From NCBI GenBank assembly GCA_022495995.1, contig JAFEMH010000519.1, positions 62,001 to 126,000 on the forward strand: a stretch of 64,000 nucleotides of DNA, given 5' to 3'. Positions 23,200-32,917 of this stretch are shown here, piece by piece (the first letter of the stretch is position 1; each line of letters starts with the position of its first letter). The position numbers and the translations under genes are program-made. Below the pieces are notes generated by a model. That model did no database searches, was not told where the DNA came from, and worked only from the letters and a program-made list of their open reading frames with translations. Source of the stretch: Adenophora triphylla var. japonica. Its lineage: Eukaryota; Streptophyta; Magnoliopsida; Asterales; Campanulaceae.

Positions 23200-24444
23200 A
23201 AGCAAAAAAGGGTAGATCAAAAGGATTGGGGAAGGTAAACAAATTGTGATATCTGGTTGAGTTCTTGCAGTGTTTAGTTTCAGCAATGATTCAGTTTATA
23301 AGCTTTGGTTTTGAAGTTATTGTTAGCATATGGCAGTTTGTTAGTTGGAGGGTGAATATTGAGGAAGCTTTGGATCAGTTTACTGGGGTTTATCTTGTGT
23401 GTTGTCATCAAGTTAGTTAGCAACTTAATTTTGGTCCAGTTCCGATTTGGTTGTGGTTGATAATGATTAGCATGTTTCAGCTTTCAAATCCTGGCAGCAG
23501 TTTGCTGATTAAGGAGGATAAGGGAGGTCAAATTGCTGTTTGTTCAGGTTGCTATGTTGCTGATTTTTGGCAGCTTTGGTTTATGCTTTTGACAGCTTGG
23601 TTTATTGAGTATGATTTGAGTTGGTTGGTAACAGCCATAATTTGTTTTGGTTGGTTCTGTTTCAACTCAAATCCTTTGGTGGCTGGGTTCAAGAGTTTTT
23701 GGCTCTTCAGTTTTGCTGTCCAAGAGAATTGCTCAATTCAGTTGATTGCTATTATAGTGGTAGCTGGTATTATGGTTCTTGATATAGCAGTTGGGCTATG
23801 GTTGCTAACTTGGCATTTGAAAGCAGTTGGCTTGGATACAATCGAGTTGTTTGCTGTAGGCCTGAAGCGGTTTAGCATGATTGTGTTTGTTCATATGGGT
23901 AGCCTGTTGCGGTTCACTTTAGATGCGGTTTTAATTTCTATTTGGTTAGCTGCGGTTTTGAAAGCAAATGACAAGATTGCGGTTGTGTACAGATGTGGGT
24001 ATATGCGGTTTGTGTTTGCGGTTTTGATAGCAGTTGGCTTGAATACAGTTGGGTTGATTGCAGTTGGCCGGAAGCGGTTTGGTATGGCTGTGATTGAGAC
24101 TGCGGTTCGACTGCGGCGGTTTTGGCAAAATGAGATTGACTCAGTTGTAGCTTGGTTAGATGCGGTTTTGGAGTTTATTGATATAGCATGGCACAAGACC
24201 AAGCTTATGTACAAATACAAGGAAGATAGATATAGAGATAGGCCTAGATGGTTAGGCTATTGTATTGTTATAGTTAGATATAGAGATAGGCCTAGATGGT
24301 TAGGCTATTATATTGTAATAGTTAGTTTGAGGTTCGGCTCCATCTCACTCATAGAAGTGATTGGTTGTCCCCCTCGTGTAATCATTTTTTGATATTAATA
24401 AAATCTCCCAGGTACCGTCCTGGTTTCCAAAAAAAAAAAAAAAA
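23200..24444 (+). other. LINE-like 3' region and poly(A)
   Basis: This region is T/G-rich with many GCGGTTTTG and GCAGTTGG-like repeats. It includes an imperfect tandem pair with the unit TAGATATAGAGATAGGCC (about 24226 and 24272). It ends GATATTAATAAAATCTCCC and then 16 A, as plant LINE tails do. A 313-codon open frame (23451-24392) is hydrophobic and repetitive and looks like a chance frame in a 3' UTR rather than a gene. Confidence 0.55.
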
Positions 24445-24696
24445 GTAAATATAAGATAAATCCCCTTCAAGTTTTTTAAGTCTAAGTGAAATTTGACCAA
24501 AATTTTATGTAAATTTGATCATCCTCAATAAAACACTAAATATTATTATGAATGGTATTTGTAATTTTGATGAATTGTTTTGAAGTTCATGAGGATAACC
24601 TATCTATAGTATAAATCATAAAGGGATGGACAGTTGAATGAACAGTTTCATCTTCCGAATTTCCCATTTTGCTCTCACTAAGTTGCCCCTTTCCCA

Positions 24697-25622
24697 AGAA
24701 CACGCTCAATTCAACTCTCTAATTACCCGACTCAATCCAACTCATTTACAATTTCGGGTTGAAACGAGTTAACCGCTTTAACCCGTTAAATTTAGCGGGT
24801 TAAAGCGGGTCAACTAGTCAACCCGTCTCAACCCGTTATATTTATATTGATAGGGAGATAAACCAAAATAAACTTAGTTTTAACCCCCTGCCCCCACCCA
24901 CCCCACCAACCCCCCTACCCCCACCCATCGGATAAGAAAAAATTTATTCATTAAATTTTTTTTAACAACCCCCAACCCCTGCCCTCCCACTCCCGCCCCA
25001 CCCCCACCCCACCCCCTCGTGTCAAAAACAATTAAACATTTTAAATTTATTTTTAACCACCCCAGTCCCAACCCTAACCCAGCCCCCCCTACCCCTCCCC
25101 ACCCCCCGGGTCAAAAAAAATTAAACATTTTAAATTTATTTTTAACCACCCCAGCCCCACCCCTACCCCACCCCCCACCCCTAGGTCAAAAAAAAATTAA
25201 ACATTTTAAATTTATTTTTAATCACCCCAAATTTCCACCCCTACCCACCCCCGCCCCCCAACCCACCCCCTACCCCGACCCCCCCGGGTCAAAAAAAAAT
25301 TAATCATTTTAAATTTATTTTTAACTATCCCAGCCCCACCCCACACACTACTACCATATCCTACCTCCACCACACCCCCACCCCCACCCCTACCGTCGGG
25401 TCAAAAAAATTAATTTATTTTTGAAAATTATTTTTTCTAGTCGAGTAATTCAAAAGAAAAAAAAAGAGTTGAGCTTATCGGGTTATCCGAGTCGACCCGC
25501 CTCATTCGACCCGTATGTTAAACAGGTTGTAACAGGTATTACTCGTCTCAACCCGTTATCCGCTTCAACCCGTTACCCGCTCTAACCCGGCTCAACCCGA
25601 CCCGACCCGACCCACAGGTCTA
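24697..25622. mobile_element. hAT-like non-autonomous element with C-rich tandem repeats, left-truncated (copy A)
   Basis: This corresponds to the complete element at 39496-40457 in copy B. The right end and its CTAGATAT flank (25623-25630) are kept. The left end is missing because copy A jumps from TTTCCCA to AGAACACGCTC, losing about 1.6 kb of flank and the left terminus. The middle holds C-rich repeats; the flanks hold AACCCG-rich inverted motifs and CCCGACCCGACCC. Confidence 0.7.
24880..25430. repeat. Tandem repeats alternating AT blocks and C-runs (copy A)
   Basis: About five units of 80-120 bp each contain TCAAAAAAAATTAAACATTT, then AAATTTATTTTTAAC, then a block of CCCC runs separated by A or T (for example CCCCACCCCCCACCCC). 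The minus strand therefore has clusters of four or more G-runs and could form G-quadruplexes; the plus strand could form i-motifs. The copy B array is at 39710-40255. Confidence 0.85.
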
Positions 25623-26165
25623 CTAGATATATTATATCACTACAGATATGTATAAATTCAATCCCACAGAGATGGGCCACTCCTTAACTAAACATCTTAT
25701 CTAATGTGGATATGGTTATTGATGCTGGAGGCTAGAGATGGTTAACCGAACTAAGAACAAGAACAATTATGAAAGCCTAAGCTTTTTCTCTATTAATCAA
25801 AATCAAAACTAAGTTGTTTTCAAACCCTAAAACAAGTTATATTTAATTAGAAGGCATTTCTCGCAATACGAAACTATACCAAAAGTCTTATATTAAGAAA
25901 CAAACTAGATGGGAAGCAAAAGTATATGTTACTCTTATTTAACTATTAGTCAGTTATGTTTCCACTGCATGATATTAATTAAGCTTAATCAGATAAAGAT
26001 GAGCCTATGATGGTCTCTTGAAATCGACCTAAAGTGTTAGCCACTACTTGAAACAGCTTCATTAGTGGAGAAAATTAACGGCATACCGACGGAATTTGTT
26101 TTTAAATCATTTGCCGGGATTTTTTTTTAATTTTCATTTGAGTCCATCAGCAAACACAAATATTA
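25623..26165. repeat. Dispersed repeat X with CACTA terminus (copy A, truncated)
   Basis: This is homologous to 40458-41387, 47090-48145 and 51940-53160. CACTACTTGAAACAG at 26042 corresponds to the CACTA-type terminus CACTACTAGAAACAG in the other copies, followed by ACCGACGGA subterminal motifs. Copy A then breaks off at ACGTCGGTA and joins AATAGCATTT, losing about 700 bp kept in copy B. Confidence 0.65.
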
Positions 26166-26309
26166 CGTCGGTAAATAGCATTTATTTTTTTAATAAATAA
26201 AAATATTTGAGATATTATTTAGTAGGGAATTTTTTTATAAAAAGTTATATAAAAAAAGTTAATATTTTTTTTAAGAAATTAAAGTATATAATAGATTGTT
26301 TATTTTTTA

Positions 26310-26520
26310 TACCCTATACCCTAAACCCTAAATCATATACCTATACCCTAAACCCGAAATCCCTATATCCTAAACCCTAAACCATATATCTATGCCCTAA
26401 ACCCTAAATCCCTATATCCTAAACCTAAATCATATACCTATATCTTATACCCTAAATCGTATACCTATACCTTATACCTTATACCCTATATCCTAAATCG
26501 TATACCTATACCTTATACAA
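26310..26520. repeat. Degenerate telomere-like repeat block, CCCTAAA orientation (copy A)
   Basis: The block consists of runs of ACCCTAAACCCTAAAT and ATACCCTATACC-type units, that is the plant telomere heptamer mixed with an ATACC variant. Internal position makes it interstitial. The complementary orientation occurs at 27590-28190, about 1.1 kb away, giving an inverted arrangement. The copy B equivalent is 41860-42120. Confidence 0.85.
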
Positions 26521-27107
26521 TTTTAATTAAATTAAATTACCTTAGTGGCGGAATTATTCCGTTGGTGGTTATTACAATTTTAGTTAAAAAAATTGGATAA
26601 ATAAAACTATTTGAGATGCTAGTTAGTAGTGAATTTTTTTACACAAAGTTATATTAAAGAGAATTTGACCCGGAAGTTCCTTTTGGAACAAATCATTTCC
26701 CCTCAAGTTTCACATTAAATCAAAATGACCTGGAAGCTCTTATGCAGTAATATATAATAATGCATGAAATATTATTATATTTACTCAAACGTGAATATAA
26801 TACTTCATCTATAATACAACATGGTGAATGAACTTCTCGGACATTATGATACTTTTTTAGAACTTCTCGATCACTCTCCCTATATTAAAAAAAGTTAATA
26901 ATTTTAAATAAATGAAAGTATATAATAGAAAAAAAGAAGGAAGGAAAATAGCATTTACATTTTTAATTTTTTTTAATAAATAAAACTATTTGAGATGTTA
27001 TTTAATAGGGAATTTGTTTACAAAAAGTTATATAAACAAAGTTAATAGTTTTTAAAGAAATGAAAGTATATAATAGTTTTTATAGAAATGAAAGTATATA
27101 GATTTTT

Positions 27108-27578
27108 TATTTTTTATAAAATTTTTATTGAATAGGAAATAATATATTAGACTTTTGTTTACTACATACATTTTTTACAAAAAGGTATAGAAAAAAGATA
27201 GAAAAAAAACTAAGTAAACGAAAGTATATAAAAGAAAAGAAGGATGGACTATCCTTTATTTATTTATTTTTATAAATTTTTTATTGAATAGGAAATAATA
27301 TTTTAGACTTTTGTTTACTACATACATTTTTTACAAAAAGGTATAGAAAAAAAGGTAGAAAAAAAACTAAACAAACGAAAGTATATAAAAGAAAAGAGGG
27401 AAGGACTATCCTTTATTTATTTTTTATTTTTTATAAATTTTTCATTTAATAGGAAATAATATTTTAGACTTTTGTTTACTGCATACATTTTTTTCAAAAA
27501 GGTATAGAAAAAAAGATAGAAAAAAACAAAACAAACGAAATTATATAAAAGAAAAGGGGGACTGACTATCCTTTATTT
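27108..27578. repeat. ~157-bp tandem repeat, three copies (copy A)
   Basis: Three AT-rich units start at about 27108, 27262 and 27417, each running from TTTATAAATTTTTTATTGAA-type sequence to GGACTATCCTTTATT. The copy B array has only two (42707-43040), so one unit was lost or gained after duplication. Confidence 0.85.
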
Positions 27579-27589
27579 ATTTTTATTTT

Positions 27590-28190
27590 TTAGGGTATAA
27601 GATATATGATAAATGGTTTAGAGTATAAGGTATATGATAAATGATTTATGGTGTATGGTATAAGGTTTAGGGTGTATGGGTTGAACGGAATAAAAGTGAC
27701 GGACAAGGCCCTACGTACGAAGCCCAACAATTCAGACATTAGTACAGCAATACCATTGAATGGTATATGGTATAAGGTATAAGGTTTAGGATATAAGGTA
27801 TAATATATAGGTATATGATTTAGAGTTTAGTGTATAGGGTATAAGTTATAAGATTTAGGATATAGGGTTTAGGATATAAGGTATAATATATAGGTATATG
27901 ATTTAGAGTTTAGTGTATAGGGTATAAGTTATAAGATTTAGGGTATAGGGTTTAGGGCATAAGAGATAAGGTATAGTTATATTACTTAGGGTTTAGGTTA
28001 TAGGGTATAAGGTATAAGGTATAGGTATACGACTTATGGTTTAGGGTATAGGGTATAAGGTATAAGGTTTAGGGTATAGGGTTTAGGGTATATGTATATG
28101 ATTTAGGGTTTAGGGTTTAGGATATATGTATATGATTTAGGGTTTAGGATTTAGGGTATAGGGAATAAGGTATAAGGTATATGTATATAA
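27590..28190. repeat. Degenerate telomere-like repeat block, TTTAGGG orientation (copy A)
   Basis: Long runs of GGTTTAGGGTATAGGGTATA-like units are interrupted by a unique 80-bp insert at about 27678-27760 that is also present in copy B. More scattered units of the same kind occur from 28900 to 29900. The copy B equivalents are 43040-43620 and 44290-44660. Confidence 0.85.
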
Positions 28191-28719
28191 AGAAAAAAAG
28201 GGACGGTACCCTTAAATTTTATTGATTAAAATAAAATTACAAAGAGGGGGACAACCAACCTTACCCTTTTAATTTTCTAACGATTTTTTAATAAAAAAGT
28301 TAACTTTTTAACAATTTTTTGAAAACAGTTAACTTTTTAACAGTTTCTGTTAATTTGTATACTGTATATTAACTTTTTGTTTTTCAATTTTTTTTTTTTG
28401 GATAAAGAAGACTATTTTCAACTTTTTTTTTTACTACATACATTTTTTGCAAAAAAGTTACATAAAAAAAAGTTAAGAATTTTGAAAGAAATAAAACTTA
28501 ACTTTTTTAAAAAAAAAATGAAAGTATATAAGAGAAAAAAGGGATGGAAACCTTAAATTTTATTAATTAAAATAAAATTACAAAGAGGGGACAACCAACC
28601 TTACCCTTTTATAAATAAGGAGAGACATTTAGGAGCCTTTAACTCAACCTACTAATTACAATTAAATAAAAATAAACATAATATAAACTCTATACTAATC
28701 TAATTAAAATAAAAATTAA

Positions 28720-28905
28720 TCTAAAACATCATTCATTCATCACTACTTTCCGTGGAGTCCTCGACATCGTATTGATATTTTGGATCCGATAATCAAAGAT
28801 TCTCTTCATAAGGCAAGTCATGTTGTCTTTTTTTCGCTCTAACCCAATCGCCAAGTAAGAGTTGATGTTCCAAGTTTTCACTAGTTAGATGGAAACGTTT
28901 GGTGT
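28720..28905 (-). pseudogene. Unrecognised coding-like fragment (copies A and B)
   Basis: The minus strand reads RFHLTSENLEHQLLLGDWV and then RAKKRQHDLPYEENL before a stop, and copy B (44150-44310) has near-identical sequence. The composition is protein-like and the frame differs from the surrounding low-complexity repeats. I do not recognise the family. It may be the end of a transposase or host ORF carried in the CACTA element. Confidence 0.35.
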
Positions 28906-28952
28906 ATGGGTATATGATATATGGGTTATGATTTAGAGATATGATATGTGTA

Positions 28953-29234
28953 CTCCCTCTGTCCCACGTGAATGCAAACTTATTTCCATTTTGGTCCGTC
29001 CCACGTGAATTCAAACTACCCAAAATGGAAACAAATTTATTATTTTATATTCACCCTACCCCACCCACTCATTCTCTCTATTCATTTTCCACCATACAAT
29101 TTATTCAACCAACCTACTATTAACTACACTCATTCTCTCTCTTCATTTCCTACAACACATTTTCATTATCTTAATAATATTTCTTAATTATTGTGCCCGA
29201 AAAAATGGTTCACAATGACGTGGGACGGAGGGAG
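28953..29234. mobile_element. Stowaway-type MITE (copy A only)
   Basis: The 282-bp element has termini CTCCCTCTGTCCCACGTG and the complement CACGTGGGACGGAGGGAG-like end, flanked by TA dinucleotides. CTCCCTCYGTCCCA with a TA duplication is the established Stowaway (Tc1/mariner-derived) signature. Copy B lacks it at 44350. Confidence 0.9.
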
Positions 29235-29273
29235 TATATGATATGAAGTATATGATTTAAGGTATAAAGTATG

Positions 29274-29711
29274 CACAAAATCTGGGGAGAAACGCGTTTC
29301 TCCGTCGCGTATGGAGAAACGGGGCTTGGTTTGTCGCGCGACATACTTAGCCACAACAACTGGATATCACTTCCTCAGTTTCTGGATATCCAGAACATTG
29401 CATATGGATATCCAGAATCTTTGAAAAGGATATCCAGAAACCAAAATATTTTTTCTGAATATCCTTTCCAAAGCTTCTGGATATCCATATGCAATGTTCT
29501 GGATATCCAGAAGCTTTGGAAAGGATATCCAGAAAAAATATTTTAGTTTCTGGATATCCTTTTCAAAGCTTCTGGATATCCATATTCAATGTTCTGGATA
29601 TCCAGAAGCTTTGAATAGGATATCCAGAAACTGGCTATTTATGTTGCGCGACAAACCAAGCCCCATTTCACCATAAGGGACGGAGAAACGCGTTTCTCAG
29701 CAGACCTACTC
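29274..29711. mobile_element. Foldback/MULE-like element with GGATATCC palindromes (copy A only)
   Basis: The 438-bp insertion is flanked by the 9-bp duplication TAAAGTATG (29265-29273, 29712-29720); copy B has a single uninterrupted copy. Near both ends lies GAGAAACGCGTTTCTCCGTC in inverted orientation, followed inwards by the inverted pair GGCTTGGTTTGTCGCGC / GCGCGACAAACCAAGCC. The centre is packed with about ten GGATATCC palindromes inside TTCTGGATATCCAGAA repeats. A 9-bp duplication fits a Mutator-like origin, although the outermost 14 bases match poorly. Confidence 0.75.
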
Positions 29712-29894
29712 TAAAGTATGAGTGTCTGGTGTATAGGGTATAGGGTATATGGTATAGGATATGAATTATGGTTTAGGGTATAGGGTTTGAGTGTCTGGTG
29801 TATGGGTATATGATATATGGGTTATGATTTAGAGATATGATATGTGTATATGATACGGAGTATATGATTTAGGGTATAAAATTTGGGTGTCTAG

Positions 29895-30393
29895 TATATG
29901 GGAGAACCAGTGTTGAGAACACGTTGACCACGAACAAGACCCTCAGTCCCATCCATAGCAATAGTCCTAACCATATTCTCCCCCAAATGCTGTGCCACTT
30001 CCAACACCAACCTAATCAAATTATCTAAAACCTCCAACGCCGTCAAGATCGGGGGAAGTCCTTCATCAAACCTCACATCAACGACGGCACCAATCACCAG
30101 ACCGATCGAGCCAACACCGATGAACTCATCGGTAATCTTACAAGCGGTTCCTTTAGGAGGACCAATGGGAGAAGAGGAAGGTGTGGTGGTGGCGGCGACG
30201 GCAGAGGAGCATAGTTGACGGCGCGGTTGAGGAAGTAGCTAGCAGGAGAAGGGGTGCTGGAGGATCGGGAGGGATTTCTAGGGTTTGTGAATGGGTATCT
30301 AGATGGAGGACGATGAAGTGGAGCGCAGAAGAGGTGATAGTGGGCGTAAGAGCAGGGAGGGTTATGGGGGTTTTTTTTTCCTTTTAATTTCAT
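29895..30393 (-). pseudogene. Mitochondrial ATP synthase subunit beta, captured 5' fragment
   Basis: The minus-strand frame from 30097 reads [20 protein letters not shown], then LEVLDN...[13 protein letters not shown] and [20 protein letters not shown], the conserved N-terminal beta-barrel part of the mitochondrial F1 beta subunit. Upstream sequence gives ITDEF and the targeting-peptide region with FLNRAVNYA in a shifted frame. The fragment ends at NTGSP against transposon-flank DNA, so the nucleotide-binding domain is absent. A two-codon deletion precedes VIGAVV. No poly(A) tail is present, and the CACTA end beside it supports DNA-level capture. Confidence 0.88.
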
Positions 30394-30538
30394 TTATTAG
30401 CCGATCAATTCTTAGAGACCCAATTTGCCGTCCTATCAATTTTGATCGTCTAAGCTAACTTATTAAGTAGTTAATAGGGACTAGAGAATTTGTCTGACCC
30501 AAAAAATCCAGTCCCTAATAATAACTTTTTTTGTAGTG
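29903..30538 (-). mobile_element. CACTA fragment carrying ATP synthase beta sequence (copy A only)
   Basis: The right end reads, on the minus strand, CACTACAAAAAAAGTTATTA, a CACTA-type terminus, with subterminal GGGACTGG / GGGACTAG motifs. The left side ends inside captured coding sequence and joins ATATACTAGACACC without a terminus; eight bases of the copy B target are missing there, so the left end was deleted. It is absent from copy B at about 44570. Confidence 0.75.
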
Positions 30539-30727
30539 ATAGGATAAGAGTTATGGTTTAGGGTATAGGGTCTGAGTAGGTATATGATATATGTTTAAGG
30601 GATTGAGTATATTAAAAATTATTTTATTTAAAATTTCTTAACTTTTTTTATGTGTATGATATAATATTATTTTATATTTTAAATTATTATTATTATAAAC
30701 TATGTTTACTAATTATTATAATATAGA

Positions 30728-30740
30728 AATGATTACGCAT
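30728..30740. other. Duplication junction between copies A and B
   Basis: TATAGAAATGA, the last shared sequence of the right end (also at 44773-44783), is followed directly by TTACGCATATGCATGATTAC, matching copy A from about 115-124. The junction sequence itself shows only a few bases of overlap, compatible with end joining. Confidence 0.8.
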
Positions 30741-31459
30741 ATGCATGATTACGCATTTGTCAACCCGATTACTCAATATTGAACTAAAAACATATGGCTC
30801 AATGTTAAGTCCACAACAATTGTGGGGATAGGTTCACGGGTACAAACGAAGGAATGGGCATACAAACACAAGAATGTGAAACTAGAAGTCTTCCATTGCA
30901 TATTACTCCTTCCTGAAATTTAGCTTTTCGCTCACCTTTGTTTGCCCAATACTTCAACCCCCAAACTAGACTTTGTCATACTTTATACATGTGGGGTTGA
31001 AAGCATTCACTCACTCAATATAGGTCACTTATCACTCATATTTCACAAAATAAGGGGGCAAGCTGTTTCTTTTTTTTTTTTTTTCTTTTTTTTTTGAACT
31101 TGAACTTTTTTTTGGCCCCCTTTTATACAATATACATCATATTTCCAACTTTTGACCTTCCTCACTCATTCCCTTAAATTCCCAATGTAACCCCCAAACT
31201 TATCTTTTCTAATTCCACATTCTTCCAAAGGTAGGATAAACCTATTCTAGGTGTCAAGGGTTGGGAGTAGGCTTCAAATGAAGGCGAATGGTCGTCTAGA
31301 TGTTCCATTCTTTTTAAAAAGGCTCAAAATGGGATCAAGCGACAATTTATATATAAAATGTGATGAAAAAGTCGAAGGCTCACAGGAGGGTTGTCAAAAA
31401 AATAAAAGCCATAAGTATCAAGTAATCTATTGATTTGTTATTGACAAGCGTGCAACCAT

Positions 31460-31621
31460 TTTCTTTTTTCACTACTCACACACACACATTCACGCACAAA
31501 AGCGCCTAGGAGATAAATCCTAGGGAGAGAAAGCCTTCCCTCTAACTTCTGGGGGGATCGAACCCATGACCTCCAGGTTGGAAGCCATGAGCTCTAGCCA
31601 GCAGGCCAAATTCCCATGTGC
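31460..31621 (-). mobile_element. tRNA-derived SINE with 17-bp duplication (copy B only)
   Basis: The insertion is flanked by GACAAGCGTGCAACCAT (31443-31459, 31622-31638); copy A has one copy of this sequence at about 831-847. The minus strand has an A-box-like TGGCCTGCTGGC, a B-box GGTTCGATCC, then an unrelated body and an A-rich tail. These are the hallmarks of a Pol III SINE mobilised by LINE machinery. Confidence 0.88.
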
Positions 31622-32104
31622 GACAAGCGTGCAACCATGTTCTAAGCACCCCGAGAATGTCAAAGTGAACCCACAAAGGACACCTAAATTAATGACCATG
31701 ATCAAGAAATATGATGGAAGTGAATGGTGGTGCAATTGTGTTTTACATGTATTAATGCAATTCAAATAAATAAATTCAAATTGACACAAACTAGCAAAAC
31801 TCAATAAAAAAAAACCCTCAAATCATCACGAACGTTGGCCAACTTCCTAAAATATAATGAAAACAATTTTTTTAAATTTTTTTCTATTTTTTGGAGGGTG
31901 ACACTATATACACTCCCCTATAAATCCACAAACTCGGAGAGATATCTACCCCCAAACTCAAAACATGCTATGTCCTCATAGCAAAGAGAACAAAAACATG
32001 CCTTGGGATCAAAGGACGATACGACACAACAAAAAAAATAAATAAAGCAAATAAAAACGTACCTACTTGGGTTGCCTCCCAATTAGCGTATTTGGTTAAG
32101 GTCG

Positions 32105-32739
32105 TTAGCCCGACCGTTGCTCCCGTTTGGACTTCACTTTTCTTCCTTTGACCCACTTCATGGTTTCGCGGGTCCTTATATTCAGTTCATGCCCCATATA
32201 TATTCCTCGAGCTTTGATATTGTTTTGTGCCCAATGGAATTTTTGACGTTTCAGCTTTTCGGCCTTCTTTTTTTTCAAACTCTCGCCACTTTCTTCACCC
32301 TCAAAAACAGGGGGAGGTACAAGAATGATGGAAGCGTTCACGCTTTCAATGGGATGAAGAAGATCTTCATTGAGGCATTGTTTGTCAATTTCGTCGGGCC
32401 CAACTTCATCAACATTAACGCCCTCATCATCTTTAAATTTTTCTTCCACCCAATATAGGTCCAACTCAAATTCATTACAAATTTGTTCATGCCATGTTTT
32501 CTCTACCTCCTCAGTCAGCCCACTTAATTCATCATCATCAACAACCACATTATCAATAGCAGCAAACAGAGAGAGAGAGTTGGAAGTTCGTCAAAATTGG
32601 AATCATCCTCCCATTCATATTGTTCCGTAGGGATCGAACTTGTATCTTGCCCCCAACCCCTTGCAACCTCTACCATCTTACTGATTTGTTCTTCGAGCCT
32701 ATTTAAAGCTGCAGTTAGCACAATGCACATTATAGGCAT
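32105..32739 (-). pseudogene. Copy B counterpart of the hypothetical acidic ORF, frame-shifted
   Basis: The start (MPIMCIVLTAALNRLEEQ) and the later acidic part match the copy A frame at 1432-1941 almost residue for residue. A GA run near 32565-32578 is two bases longer than in copy A and splits the frame. The last part extends further than in A because a stop was lost. Function is unknown. Confidence 0.6.
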
Positions 32740-32917
32740 TCATTCAATACATCCTCAAAGAGTATCTCACACATTAATTTTAAACAACTAAAAAAAGAAA
32801 ATAATGAAAGAAAACTATTTACACTACAAAGAAAATAATAAAATAAAATTATTTACAATACACTAACCAAATCAACTTGTAATTCACAATAATTCCCCGG
32901 AAACGGCGTCAAAAACT

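Larger units (their letters stand above)
12090..24444 (+). mobile_element. LINE-flanked insertion with nested Tat element (12.4 kb)
   Basis: The block is flanked by a perfect 16-bp duplication GTAAATATAAGATAAA (12074-12089, 24445-24460) and ends in 16 A residues just before the right duplicate. Copy B has the empty site with a single copy of that sequence at about 37650. Variable-length target duplication plus a poly(A) tail is the LINE signature. The 5' end carries LINE ORF1 and the last 1.2 kb looks like a LINE 3' end. ORF2 (endonuclease-RT) was not found; its place is taken by an antisense-oriented Tat retrotransposon. Confidence 0.8.
115..30732. repeat. Tandem segmental duplication, copy A
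   Basis: This segment recurs in the same orientation and module order downstream as copy B. Long stretches are nearly identical: the Athila-like part, the Copia LTR fragment, the minisatellite, the C-rich hAT element and the telomere-like blocks. Copy A is about twice as long because it holds a Copia element, a LINE-flanked insertion, a MITE, a foldback element and a CACTA fragment that copy B lacks. It also lacks pieces kept in B, near 11057, 24696 and 26165. The left edge is fixed by where copy B starts to match; homology fades around 115-124. Confidence 0.85.

Noticed and set aside
23451..24392. 313-codon hydrophobic open frame near the LINE 3' end
   Set aside because: It is composed of repeated GCGGTTTTG/GCAGTTGG-type units, lacks any domain, and lies between a decayed Tat element and the poly(A) tail; best read as 3' UTR sequence that happens to be open.
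24880..25430. Possible CRISPR-like array of spaced repeats
   Set aside because: Units are contiguous tandem repeats with variable C-runs, not conserved repeats with unique spacers, and the DNA is plant nuclear.
26310..28190. True telomere or chromosome end
   Set aside because: Repeats are degenerate, short, in both orientations and duplicated in copy B inside a CACTA element.
31520..31625. tRNA-like boxes suggesting a tRNA gene
   Set aside because: The A/B boxes lie in an insertion with a 17-bp target duplication and A-rich tail and no cloverleaf can be completed; it is a SINE.
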